This document shows, piece by piece, positions 46,701 through 59,200 of a stretch of 64,000 nucleotides of DNA. The DNA is taken from positions 26,200,740 through 26,264,739 of the forward strand of contig CAIIXF020000009.1 in the NCBI GenBank assembly GCA_903813345.2. The letters are read 5' to 3'. Source of the DNA: Owenia fusiformis (taxonomy: Eukaryota > Annelida > Polychaeta > Sabellida > Oweniidae). Position 1 is the stretch's first letter; the number at the start of each line of letters is the position of its first letter. The notes beneath the pieces are model-generated. The model saw nothing but the letters and a program-made list of their open reading frames with translations. It was not told the origin of the DNA and searched no databases. A program made the position numbers and the translations under genes.

Positions 46701-49700
46701 CATATTCCAAAGGCTTTCCATTCTTGAAGAATTTGAGAGTGGGGTAGCCTCTGACCTCGAATTTCTCGGCAAGTTTGGTTTCAACAGTTGCGTCACACTT
46801 TGCGAGTTTGATTGCAGAGCCCTCTGCTTTGAGAGCTCCAGCAGCCTTGGCATATTCAGGTTCTAGAGATTTGCAGTGTCCGCACCATGGAGCATCTGCA
46901 AATAGATAAATATATATTATATACAATCATATCACATATTAAATCATAGGAAAAATAAAAGGATGTTAGTAACATTTGTTATTATGAAGTAATAGTAATT
47001 CAGTCTAACGAATTCAGAATAGTTGATAAGGTTCTCCTTGGTGCGGCCTATTTATATCAACTTAGCCAATGAATTGAATTTGAACAACACACAAGTAGGC
47101 TTGTTTAGAGATTATTATTTCCTATGAAATATCATGCAGTTAAGAGGTCTCCTAACATGTGCTACTGTAGCTCAGTAGTGAACTTAATCAGATTATAATG
47201 AGTCTAGACAAACAGATTAGTGAGTCCTTGTACTTTGCTTGATTCGATTACATACATATCATACATTATACTGTGGATGAACATGTTCACATCGGATATA
47301 CCAATATAATGGATTATATAGCTTTAACAGCACTGATGGTTTGCAATGCAATAAAATGTTATATATGTAGAGTTGAAACTGATGAATTAAAATGGTATCT
47401 CATAGATTGTATGTGGCACCATGTTTGCCATCATTAATGATACAGATGTACAAATAAATCTTTTTTGTTAGCACTTTATAGCCCGTTCCATTTCATTGTG
47501 ACAATATCAATAAATATAATCAGAATATTATCAATAGTCTCGATTAATGTTTTATCGTAAATAAAAAAAACAATAGACTATTTTAACTTATGTGTTAGGT
47601 GTACAAAACCTGACGTGGCTTTTGCAGGATGGCTGGTTGCTATAATAAAACTGCTACTATCCTCTTTTTATTGATACAGAGTGATTGTAACTGTTATTTC
47701 TGTTATAGCATATTGTCTTTTGAGATAGAGCAGAAACATTTTATCTAATGTGAAAGAGATATCACAAGTTTAATTTTTAATGAAAATGTGATAGCACACA
47801 TTATGTATCTGTCCAATCACAGATACTGATTCCAATTCTAATGTTGAACAATGTAACACCAAACAATAAAATAAAATAATGAAAAAATCTATTTCAGACA
47901 GTTTTTAATATTTACATTATTCATGATATTAAAAGGCTGGGCAACTTAAGATGAACAGATAAGATAACAGCAAGTTATTGATTCCAGGAAGAATATGTGT
48001 TTATGTGACTATAAAGGACTATGTTCATTGTTGAAGAAATACATTATATGGTTATCGATAGCATCGGCTGTGCCTTTTGCTTTTCTGCATATGTTTTATA
48101 TGATATTAGTTCAGCTTTATCATTTTGTGGATCCCCATATGTTTAGTCATCTCCTTCCTTGACATTGTGTTTGAGAGTGAACGGGCAGGGATTTTACGCG
48201 GCAAGCCAAAGGGGAGGGGGCAGGTTTTTGATGCAACATCAGTGGTCATGGCAAAGTTGAGATACTGATAGAGAAATCAAAATCATTTTTAAATTAGGAT
48301 TAAAATGATAAAATTATTAATTTAAGAAGACAGATGTAAAAAATAACAAACATTTACAGTAACTAGATTGAAAGAGATATCTTATATTCAGGTAAGTTAA
48401 AATCATGATCCCAAAGAAAAGTTAAAATGACCTCATAAATAATTTCAAGATAACTTCAAACTTATGTTTCATACAGAATGCTCCATTCACAGCAAAGTTG
48501 TACATGTACTTATGATTAGGTTAGTCCTAAAAAGATAAAAATTGTAGCCACCATCCCCCGATGGGGAGCCATCATCCCCCGGTTTATTTCCTCACCCTTA
48601 TATGTTAGAGTGAGGGTGTTGGGAGGGTGCTTGACACAAGATTTTAGAAAACTCTGGCGCTGTACCAGTTATAACGTAGTTTTAAAAATGCATATACTGG
48701 CATTTTAACTCAATCAAATGGAAATGGTAAGCCTTACAGTTTACTGAAATTATACCCACATGTTCTGTTCTAATTAAATTTAATATACAATGCATACATA
48801 TAGCTCATACTTGCAGATGCTGCAATAAAAGTACTGTAAGTAGAATACATGATTTGGGCCAAAATTGTCAAATGTGAACCCCCCCTGGAAATTTTTGAAA
48901 ATTGAACCCCCCTTGGCAAATCCTGGCTACGGGACTGCTTGATTTCACAATCCCCTCCCTACTACCATACATGCAGTGATATAAACTACCTGAACTGAAA
49001 ATGATGCATCTTTTAAAAGCCAAACCAAACGAATACAAAGGGTACCTCCCTACTCTCTTTCTAATACATTATTGCTGAGGAAGATAGGATAGGAAAACCC
49101 TAGTAGAATACATGTATTCTGCACCAAGGTAACAGAGAATACTTTTTTGAATTCGAACATCAATGGTATTTCCCAGAGGTATTTCCTTCCTAACTTCATT
49201 GTACCGAGCATCAATCAATGTTAGCATGATCAATATATCTTTGTGTATTTTTATAATACAATATAGGTCTTCTTTCCAGGCTCCCCCCATCGTAGAACAT
49301 CTATGGGTCTAGCAATGGGTAGGGGCATGAGGTAAATAGCGATGCACAACATTGCGCACAGAATCAGACTTGAACAATGTTCAGAAGCAAGTCGGATTGG
49401 CAAAAATCTGATGATTGGTGAAACCAAGAAAATACTGGAATCAAGATGTAATTGAGAACACATGTAAAAGGAGCAGAAGTGAGATTCTACTTTTAGTTTG
49501 TATACATGACTTTCACTACACAACCACGTCATTCAATACATCTGTAGCAAAATGAAATGTACTCCACTTCCGGCTTATTCAGCACTTCTTGTAACGAAAA
49601 GTATACAGACTTTTTACATAATTACGGTCTCAAATAGTTCTATGGATAGTATATGATGATGCTTAGTATATGTGGTCATGATATGAAAATGCATTGAAAC

Positions 49701-49893
49701 GCAAAATCACAATAAAAATCGGAGACATTTTATAAAACTTACAAAATTCAGCAAGAACATAATTGTCTTCTGTAACAACTTCATCAAAGTTATCTGTTGT
49801 CAGCACTAGAACGTCCTTTTCTTCAGCAACTTCGGCGTTAACAGCAAAGAAGAGTGCCACTGCGGCCACGAGAACGGTAGAAAACTGCTTCAT
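37749..49893 (-). CDS. P4HB: Protein disulfide isomerase (PDIA1/P4HB type)
   Basis: Minus-strand exons are 49743-49893 (ATG), 46698-46895, 46065-46198, 42068-42205, 41628-41732, 41161-41286 (6A) or 40764-40889 (6B), 39241-39562, 38606-38784, 38154-38243 and 37749-37820 (TAA). With one exon 6 they total 1515 bases, or 504 residues, close to human 508. Order: signal peptide ([20 protein letters not shown]), a domain with YAPWCGHCK at 51-59, b, b', a' domain with the second APWCGHCK at about 393-400, acidic tail, KDEL. It forms and rearranges disulfides in the ER lumen and is usually also the beta subunit of prolyl 4-hydroxylase. An in-frame ATG 48 bases upstream (MDPYPK) exists, but the chosen start gives a clean signal peptide. 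No other gene overlaps. Confidence 0.97.
37821..38153 (-). repeat. Minisatellite in the last PDI intron
   Basis: From about 37830 to 38125 a unit near TCATTATCTTGGTGAAGTTT or TCATTATCTTGGTGAAATAT is repeated irregularly about ten times, with spacing of 28-32 bases. Both splice sites of the intron remain normal. Confidence 0.7.
40764..40889 (-). CDS. P4HB: PDI exon 6B, homologous alternative to exon 6A
   Basis: The exon is also exactly 126 bases and phase 0, acceptor CACTTTCAG and donor GAG/GTGACA. It encodes [17 protein letters not shown] and ends in AAPEFRSE. Identity to 6A is 18 of 42 residues by hand alignment, with the buried strand and the AA-F-E end kept. The frame is fully open and the borders intact, so decay is unlikely. 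The 271-base intron between 6A and 6B does not by itself enforce exclusive use; including both would keep frame but duplicate a helix-strand unit. Mutually exclusive splicing is the simplest inference. Confidence 0.85.
41161..41286 (-). CDS. P4HB: PDI exon 6A, start of b' domain
   Basis: The exon is 126 bases, phase 0 at both ends, acceptor ATTATAG and donor GAA/GTATGT. It encodes residues 243-284, starting [17 protein letters not shown] and ending in AAGDFKGE. This resembles the canonical PDIA1 sequence, and its basic surface (QKKH, KK) differs from exon 6B. The encoded piece is the first helix and strand of b', the domain that provides the main peptide-binding site in PDI. Confidence 0.93.
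42206..46064 (-). other. PDI intron 3, no gene seen
   Basis: This is AT-rich DNA without a supported frame. Positions 43125-43330 hold a worn tandem duplication of about 110 bp (CTCAAATAAAATAAGATTCA and CTCAAATAAAATATGATTAA). Confidence 0.6.
46896..49742 (-). other. PDI intron 1, no gene seen
   Basis: No exon or clear element was recognised. Near 48870-48950 and 43640 the motif GAACCCCCCTTGG/GAACCCCCCCA with TGGCTACGGG/TGGCTACAGG recurs, possibly a small dispersed repeat. The phrase AGCCAATGGGGGTTCAAGG near 42885 may be a third trace. Confidence 0.5.
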
Positions 49894-49959
49894 CTTGCCT
49901 TCAACCTTCAGAATGGGGGTAGTTTTTGGGTAGGGGTCCAAGTAAAACTTCTCTCTTCA

Positions 49960-50045
49960 ATCTCAACGTGGCAAAAGGCCGATTTCGAGTGCGCATGCGT
50001 ATAAATCCCCTTTAAAATTCGTGTTGAAAGCTGATTGGTTGATTG
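49960..50045 (-). promoter_or_regulatory. PDI promoter with ERSE-like and NRF1-like motifs
   Basis: On the minus strand CCAATCAGCTTTCAACACG (50038-50020) fits CCAAT-N9-CCACG, the ER stress element bound by NF-Y and ATF6, with one mismatch (ACACG) and the exact nine-base spacing. A separate CCACG lies at 49971-49967. TGCGCATGCG (near 49990-49999) fits the NRF1 core. A TTTATA stretch lies between them. All are within 150 bases of the start codon. Confidence 0.6.
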
Positions 50046-50352
50046 AAAGGGGCGTGATCATGTGATGTGGTGTTTATAGAAAGTGAAACTAGAGTATCCT
50101 CATTGTAATAACAAATCAGCTACAGGCTCAGCCTAATGAAGGGAACCAAATGGTACACCCTTATGTTGGAAATTAATTAAGGCAATTAGACAATTTAAAT
50201 GAAAATAGGATACCATTACCACTACAAGAGATTTGACACATCATCATTCTGCAGTTACAGGGTATCGTCCTGTACATGTCTGTTGTCGTGACTACATCTG
50301 CTACACATCGAGATCTTTGCACTCTTTGGAATCAGTGTATAGAAAACTAGAT

Positions 50353-51030
50353 AACGGCAACTCCGCGGAGTAGCAAATCCCAACGAACAAAATATCAATT
50401 ACCGAATTCCAATCAATTATACTTTGGTTGAAAATGAAAAAATTAGATTTTAGAATTGCGAATTCCTGCAAAGCAGCCATTTTGAATTTTCTGAGGTACA
50501 AATCTGAAAACTAATACCATAATTGTGATCTACTCCAAAATTCCTTCAATTTGAGTATAATATAGCCATACTTTGAAGGGATTGAAAAATTATTGCGAAA
50601 TCGTACATTAGACGGCCATTTTGAATTTTACGAGGCTCGAATCAGAAAATTTCTGTTTTCCTGTCCCCCCATACATGGCCCCTGGGGGTCAGGATGAAAA
50701 ACACAGAATATATGTGAAATAGATAAATGTTGTGAATACACTACCAAAATTTCAAACAATAATATTGATTACTTTGGTTTAGAATGAAAGATTTATGATT
50801 TTTGCGAAAAAGTCCCGTCATTTTTAAAGCGGCGGCGATCTTTAAAAAATTTTTTTTTGCGTAAAATTATTAACCAATATACATCTTTCCACTAAATATG
50901 AAGAAAATCTGTCAACTAGTATTTGAGTTATCTTCCGGACAGACGGACGGACTGACTGACTGACGGACTGACGGACAGACGGACGGAGGGCTTCACTATA
51001 TCCCTAACGAACTTCGTTCGTTGGGATAAT
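50353..51030. mobile_element. ATCCCA-CGAAC element, copy 1
   Basis: The left edge reads ACGGCAACTCCGCGGAGTAG, then AAATCCCAACGAAC. The right edge has an ACGG/ACTG microsatellite, then TATCCCTAACGAACTTCGTT and CGTTGGGATAAT. ATCCCAACGAAC and GTTCGTTGGGAT are inverted. Copy 2 is at 53628-54799. Confidence 0.65.
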
Positions 51031-53215
51031 GAGTGCTCAGATGTGAGCTTATTTAAGGCAGCTTAGTTATAAGCTTGACAGAATTCTAATAGTTTCTCTG
51101 GCTTGTTGCTTTTTGGAACTTTTAAGATATTTGCAAGGCTTTTACAACCCCCTAAATATATACAAAATTAATTTTCATTCAAAGCCTATATTTAGGTCCA
51201 TGAAGTTACAAACCTTTATTGAAGATTTGTTTTTAATTTTTAGGCTACTTAGTCACTTGTAATTGGGTGGGATGTAAATCAAGTTTCTATATATTAGACC
51301 TGTTATAAATAAATAGATATCGGATTTTCTCGCATATAAGCCCTGGGCGTATAACTGAAAGAAGGGGAAATTTCGTCTGTTATTTTACCTCTTATTTTTC
51401 GCCCACGGGCGTATAAGTGTACTACTTTCGATTTTTGGCCCAGTGGGCGTAAAGGTGAGAAGAGCTGATGAATACAATGGTTCATCAAAGACTACCGTAC
51501 CTACTGTTGTAGTCCTACCGCATGTTTTGTAAGAATTATAAGGAAATGTCACCTACAACCTTGGACTTAATGTTGAAACAAAGTAACAACAGAACGATCC
51601 ACCACTGCCACTTACGGCACAGCGTTGAACTTAATGTTGAAACAAAGTAACGACAGAACAATCTGCCAGTGACAAAATACTCCTGAATTTATTGAAAAAA
51701 TCAATAAATAGTCATTTTTCATAGGCCCATGGGCGTATAAGCATACTACATTCGATTTTTGGCCCATGAGCCTAAATTTAGGGGGGCGTATATGCAAGAA
51801 AATCCGGTAATATAAACTTCTCAACATTTCAATAAAACCACCATAATTTTGTATTTTTTTAAATTTGTTCACAAAAGGACTATTAACATGACAATATAGA
51901 AACTTTATTTGGGGGTTGTAAACCTTTATTGTACATGTATATGTGTAAGTCAACAAACTGTAAGGGGCTTGTCAATCAATTTTGGAGCAACAAAACTATT
52001 CTATAATATTCATGACAAAAATAAATATGTGGGTTTCCTATTGTTTATTTTATATTGCACATAGATGTATTAATTACAACCAGCATAATTAGCAAAAAAT
52101 ACACAGACATTGAAGTAATTTTAATATTACATTTAATTGTGTTGATATTATAAAGCACATTATAGCTAGTACATGTAAATGATTAATTTTCATGTCAAGT
52201 ATACATACTGTTTCCAATACTACAATCACTATATCACACTGGATAAATGTTTAGTAACTTCATAATAACAGACAATTATAACACATTTAATAGTAGTACT
52301 CTACCCAAATATTCTTTCTATTGGAATTGCTTCAACAGCCCATATCCTACTGATTTCACATACTGTCACCCATATTTTTGGTTTTAAAATAGTTTAAAAA
52401 CTGATATAAAGAAACATACTGGGAACTGAAATCCTGAATTTAAGATTCCAAAATGATATTGAGGAAGACATACAATTTACCTTAATATGTGTTTAACTGA
52501 TTCAGTCGTTTTGGAATACATTGAAAAATTATAATACAGTATATGAATATCATTATGCATACATTCTTCTTAGTGTCTGGCATATTACCAAACCTATATT
52601 GTCTAAAGTAAGATTCAACAGCCATTTTGAATTGAATGTAGGTCAATATGACAATGAAAAGTTAATCATTAACTACTGTATTATAGCAATATTAAGCCAA
52701 ATTTATCTTTAGATGGGTCTTAAGATTAGCATGTAGTGCACAAAAGATAGAACAGCATAAAACAATATTTGAGCATAGCTATCATTTAAGGTGGTGCCTC
52801 CATTCATTTATTTACCTTCTTGAGTCTGTGTGCCAGACTCTATTAAAAGTAATATAAAGGAAAACTTGTCAAATGGAACACCTCTAGAAGTCGAACACCT
52901 CTGTTAGTTGAACACCTTCAGAGTCTCAAGACCCGCTAACTTAATGCTAAATGGACCTCTGTAAATAGAACACTTCCCAAGTGGAACACCTTTTAGAATT
53001 ATCACAGTTGTTCTACTTAGACAGGGTTTACTGTATTTAATAAGTAGACTACTGCATTGTAGTTAGTGAGTAAACTACTACATTGTACTTAGTAAGTAGA
53101 CTACTACATTAGGTTACTACATGTACATTGTACTGGAATGTTCCAAACCATACAAATGCGTTATTCAATTCACATTGGCATGCTTCACATTTTTATAATG
53201 GTTTACTTCACATAT

Positions 53216-56200
53216 TCAGTTCAATCCAAGATCTGATAAATGTGAAAGTTCTTCAATGACTAGGTGTAGGATTTCATTCTGTTCTGCAGATAGATGGGGC
53301 CACAGTTCTGTTTGAAGCAGACGGATAGAGTTCAAATCTTTAGATTGACACGCCATCACCACGGACTGGAGAAGCAGGAACAAGTCTTCATTCAGATAAT
53401 TCACTGGAAAATAAGAAAAATGAAATGCATATTAATAAAGGGTCATAAAATTATATGATTTGGGAACATTTCTTTTTGACATGCAGGGGCTCACAAAAGA
53501 TACAAGGCATTAACATGCAAAACGTCACTACATGCCATTCGTTACAGATGCTGACCACTGAACACCAATCGCGGAACACCAAAATGAGGCAAAAGTTGGA
53601 GCCTCGACCAATGGTTTAACCAGAACAACGGCAACGCCAAAGCGTAGCGAATCCCATCGAACAGAAATGGCTGGCATTTTTACAAACGAATCGCAAATAT
53701 CATAAAACAACACACCAGAAAGGCCACCATTTTCAAAATGGTTGCTCACTAGCCAAGTTGTCATCAGAAGAAATAATATGCTTTTTAGTAGCCACCTCAA
53801 AAATTTTTGAAAAATCGCACACGTACTTGTAAAATAACACACATAAAAATGGTGGCCATTTTTCAAAATGGCCGGCTACTCCCTTAAGTTTTATTAGACA
53901 ATGTGCCATGCTTAAAGTATTCACATACCAAATATGAACAAAATCGCTCCACTACTTTTCAAGTTATAGTAAAATACGTTAAAATGGTGGCCATTTTTCA
54001 AAATTGTTTTCAAAATTCCCGCCTTCTACCAAAAGTGTCATAGGACAGTGTTATGCTTATAGTATTCACATACCAAATATGAACAAAATCGCTCCACTAC
54101 TTTTCAAGTTATAGTAAAATACGTTAAAATGGCAGCCATTTTTCAAATTTTTTTTCAAAATGGCTGCCTTCTACCAAAAGTGTCATAAGACAGTGTGCCA
54201 TGCTTATAGTAATCACATACCAAATATGAACAAAATCGCTCCACTACTTTTCAAGTTATAGTAAAATACGTTAAAATGGCGGCAATTTTTCAAAATGGCC
54301 GCCTTCTACCAAAAGTGTCTTTAGACAGTGTGCAATGCTTATAGTATTCACATACCAAATATGAACAAAATCGCTCCACTACTTTTTGAGTTACAGCAAA
54401 AATCGTAAAATGACGAGTAAAGGCCGCCATTTTTCAAGATGGCTGCCATGTGCTTCTTTAATATCTACATTTGTAGCATTATTAATGTCCTTTATAATTT
54501 TTTTACATTTAAAACATATTGCTATTACAGTTTTACATATTGCACCTAAATTACTGTAAAATCGTCACTAAAATGGCCGCCATTTTGAAATGAGCAGCCA
54601 TTTTGAAAATCGGCTCTCGAGCAGAACTTCTACCGCCATAGGGTATATGTGTATAAAATATGAACAAAATCGGGCCAACGGTATTTGAGTTATTGCCCGG
54701 ACGGACGGACGGACGGACGGACGTACGTACGGACGGACGTACGTACGGACGGACGGAGGCGTTCCCTATATCCCTCCGAACTTCGTTCGATGGGATAATT
54801 ACCAGTATGAACCCAACTAAAATGAATATGAGCATTATTTCAGACCAATAGCAGTTTTCATTTGTTCAAAAATTGTTGATGGCAGGACAGACAGAAGGAC
54901 AGACAGACAGAATGGAAGGACAAAAGGATGAGTGGACTGACAAGTGGGCCATTCAGAAGGGTCACCATGTGAACCAAAACAATAGTGAATACTCCATGTA
55001 TTTTTTAAAATGACTGAAGCCACATTGCCATGGTTACCATGTTCAGTATTGATTGAAAGTTGTTTGAAATAGAGTTCATCCATACATCTCTAAATAAATA
55101 GTGCATAGCGACTCCAACCATAATTTATTTCAATTTGTAACCCTTACATGTAAATTGGAATTTCTATTTCTACATTTAATACACTAGTATTTACAACAGA
55201 GATGGTAAAGCTACCGACATCAAGTTTGTCAGAATGTGTAAACTGGCACTGGGTAAAATAAATACAAACTCGAATTACATGTACCATAATAAAGCTGACC
55301 AGCAACAAGGAATTCAAGTTCAATTATTGTAACGATTCTCATGCTTATAACATCTTTCTGCTTCACTTCAATTTTAAATAATCACAGTGAGCAGTGTATA
55401 TGACACATTATCAACCAGGCACAGAAAGTAGAATTCATCACACAATCAGATCCCCAATCTGTTCATTTCATGTATGATCTTAACCAAGGGAATACACAAG
55501 TCGTGTCACCCATTCATAGTACAATGTTGTTGAAACTTGTATGAATAAATGAATAAATAATAAAATAACAATAAAAAAATTACAGTACACATATTAGTAT
55601 TTACTACGCGTGCTGGTCTTTATAACACATTGCATTATCTTGTTGTCATTATCATTTCTCATGGTATGAATATTATTATATTACATTGTATATTGCCTTT
55701 TATGATGTGTAGTATCTCTTGAAAGGCTTATATTGATATTGGATATGTAATATGTATGAAGCATGAATGTATGAAGCTAACAAGGCTGTAAATTCAAATG
55801 TTAATCTTTTTAATCAGGTAATCAATTCTCAGACGATGAGAAAAGGAGGAAGTTTTGTAATAATGTAATACAGTTTAATTCAGTCTGTATTCTTGAGAAG
55901 GGAAGTTCATGGTTGCTCCTGATAATTTCACAGCTTCTTTTATATGGTGGTAATAATTAAAACCAGCTATGTCAATAGATTAATATTTTTGTACATGATA
56001 CATGCGAAATGATCAATAGTCTAACAACATTTTTATGTCATCATATCATCATATCTATGATTTATTTATGTGAATGATATAAAATTATATGTGTGCAATA
56101 TTTCAAATGTGATGAAGCAAAACTGGAGACTATTAACTATGGAACATGAATAAAATTTTTATACTTCTCCTTTTGGAGGCAATGGGAGAATAAAGTGGCC

Positions 56201-59200
56201 ACTTAACCTACAATGTAGACCAGCCATAATAATTAAAAATGTAACTACTGTTGAATATACAGTATGGTAATTTTTTTTAAAATTGTAATCAGTCTTAATT
56301 ATGAAAGTGATAAGTTGAAAATTACTGTAACTAAATAAATGTACCCCAAATAATAGAATAATAGGGGCTGATTTCATAATATACATGTACTTCCATAATC
56401 AAGTAGTTTCTGAAATATTGATTGAAAGATGTTGTGAATAGTGAATGTAATTAAATGTCTGAACTGTATGCAGCTTAAAAATGGGTAAATAGCAATTAGT
56501 TAAACCTGTTGTCACTTTATTTCACAATCAATCATTTACTGAGAAAATTAATTATCCCAAGGGCAATGTTTAAAATGCAGAATAGAGAGGAAAGAATAGA
56601 ATAGGCAAGGAATAGGCCTAAAGGAAGCAGACATATTATATAGGCAAAAGTATAAATTATTGAATTTAAGGCGAGCAAAGTAAACTTTTTTTGATTAAAT
56701 AGAGAATAGATTAAAATAGGCACAATTAGAAAAACAGTATGAGATTGTATACTTTTTCAAATTCAACTGCAGTTTTCAAATCAACTTGTTGTTTCTTTTA
56801 CTTATATGTACATGTATATTTGTGAAGAACAGGATGTGGAGTATGCTTTGCAATCACCTGCTGCATTCATTCAAATGAAAATAAATTAAAAGTAGGCATT
56901 GACCATTTCTGCCTTTATATTTTTCCAGTGAGTTTTGCACTGTAGTTTCTTCCTAATTATCATCATTCAGCACTATACATTTCAATTTGGCTTCTCATAA
57001 TTGCTCGTATTTCAGGGTTTAGCCTTCAGCAAAAACAGACCATGTACCATCTAAACTACACATCCTTTGATATATGTAGGTAAACCAATTCTAGCCATAT
57101 GTTTCAGCTTCATGCACAAAAGAAGTGTTTTTATTTCCATAAAAATCTCAATCTGGTCTTTTTATAATTAAAAGTCCTATTGTGCAGAATTTGTTAATGG
57201 CTTTAATAAAAAAGCTGTTGATTTTAATGAATTTCTTCAAAATGATGGGGTTTAGATTGGAAAAAAGGTTGATTTAACTGATCATTTTTCCTCACGCTGA
57301 CTCGCTGAGCCCAATGGGTCTCAGTGATCAAGCATTATTCTCTGATCCATGTCTGGTTAAAACAAAATTACCCATCAGCATTGTTATGAATCAGTACAAC
57401 TGGACCATGAGCATTTAAATGGCCAACCAAAACCTTAAGTGACCATATACCCTAGTCTTGCTTTAAGGCTGTGAAACATCCCCCATCTTCTTCAAAAACA
57501 CAACACAAGGAGATAACAACAAGTAGATAAATAAATATTTGGGGGACAGGGTCTAATATGCCCAAGCATAAATGATCATTTTACTGGCTTGTCTTGAAGC
57601 ACAACTAATATACTCAAGCATTTATGATCATTTTACTTGCTTACTAAAACATTGACCCTCATATCATCAAGCATATATGCAAATCTACCTGGAGTATTTT
57701 CATCTGTAGACTCCCAAGAATATCTTTCAAGGAGCTGGGCATATTCTGGTCTGATTCTTTGTGGAGTAGGCTGAAAATAAAATATAACTGATCAAATATG
57801 TGTAATATATTTGTGGTTTTTCATTATTGTCGTTAATTTCAAATAATCTAAAATATATCTTCATAATTTGAGAAGTGTGTGGAATCATTTGGACACCAAT
57901 GTATCATATTATTGGGGCAAGGTGTGTCCCATTTTTAAGTCAATATCAGATAACGCCTATGTCAATTTTTGAAAATGCATGTATCTTGTGTCATTAACTA
58001 TTTTAAGAGTATTGGCATTCCATCCTTTAATATGTAAATATATCTAAATGAGTATGGTGCAGACACTATTAATGTTGTATAGTGAGATTGAATAGCTGCT
58101 CTTCATTCAGAAAGGAGGGTACTGAAATACCATATTCCCAACAAAGAGCACAGTCACTGTATGCTCCTGGAAAAATTTGTAAATACTGAATTTCCAAAAA
58201 GTACAAAAGGATGTTTCTCATTCTGTAGCATGGGAGAAGGTAGCATCACAGGGAAATATCACAGGATATTTCATGTCATGTGATGCTCATTCAAACTGAA
58301 TGAGTAACATGACATTAAGACAACAATTCTTCATATTGCTGGTACTCAATTTGTTGTAAAAGTAGCGGGTGCGTTCATTGGGGAGAATACAGTAACTCAA
58401 TACAAAGCATTAATATGCAAAATGTCACCACCTGTCATTTGCTACAGATGCCAACCACCAAACACCAACTGCCAAACACGGTCCACAAAAAAGTTTGAGA
58501 CTATAACAATATTTTATTATAAGACTGTTGAACATTTTGATATTGACATAATGAACCTCATACCTGTAAAAGCATAAGTAACAGCACTCGTGTGATCTCA
58601 CATCTTGCAAGTATATCAGAGAATGCTCCTAAAGGCTTGCCACTGATGGAACATCCTCCCCTCTCCTCAACAAGATAGGCCATCTCTGTGAACACCGTCA
58701 GAGCACCCTCACAGTCACCTGATAGAAACGTGGGGGATTAAAAATTATTCTAATATGATACGTGACGTCACAGTAGCTAAAACAATTGATTTACTGGTCT
58801 TTATTGGAGTATGTATGACCGATAAAATTCATAAATGCAAATAGTGTTTCTTGTCTGTTTATCATATTAGAATTGTAACAAAGACCTCGATATTTTATGA
58901 TATACAGATGTATGTCAAATATATGACCTCAAATTTTATTCTGGACATTGCCAAAGACCTCTATCACGACGCGGTCATATATTACGCCATAAATCTTAAA
59001 ATCTTGGTCTTTATTCCTTAAGTAAACATTTTAAAAACTCACTCATATTGGAAATCAAGCACTAAATTCATAAAATTCTACTTCTTTATTAAGATTCCAA
59101 TTGTAAATTAAATCTCTTCAATTGCCTGAAGGCATTACAGAAAAGTAGGATACAAGAATATAAAACAAATACAATATTATATTATACATACACGTGTATA

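Larger units (their letters stand above)
49894..53215. other. Intergenic region between F8A1 3' end and PDI 5' end
   Basis: It holds the PDI promoter, one ATCCCA-CGAAC element (50353-51030), a worn direct repeat around 51340-51430 and 51715-51810 (CCCATGGGCGTATAAG, TTCGATTTTTGGCCCA), the likely F8A1 3' untranslated region, and a TACAGTAAAACCTG-type element (52860-53034). No gene is supported. Confidence 0.6.

Noticed and set aside
49893-49941. Upstream in-frame ATG extending PDI by 16 residues
   Set aside because: It would bury the signal peptide behind a charged leader; the internal Met followed by a clean hydrophobic segment is more likely.
51612-51956. 114-residue frame on the minus strand
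   Set aside because: It crosses a worn repeat (CCCATGGGCGTATAAG) and has no recognisable domain.
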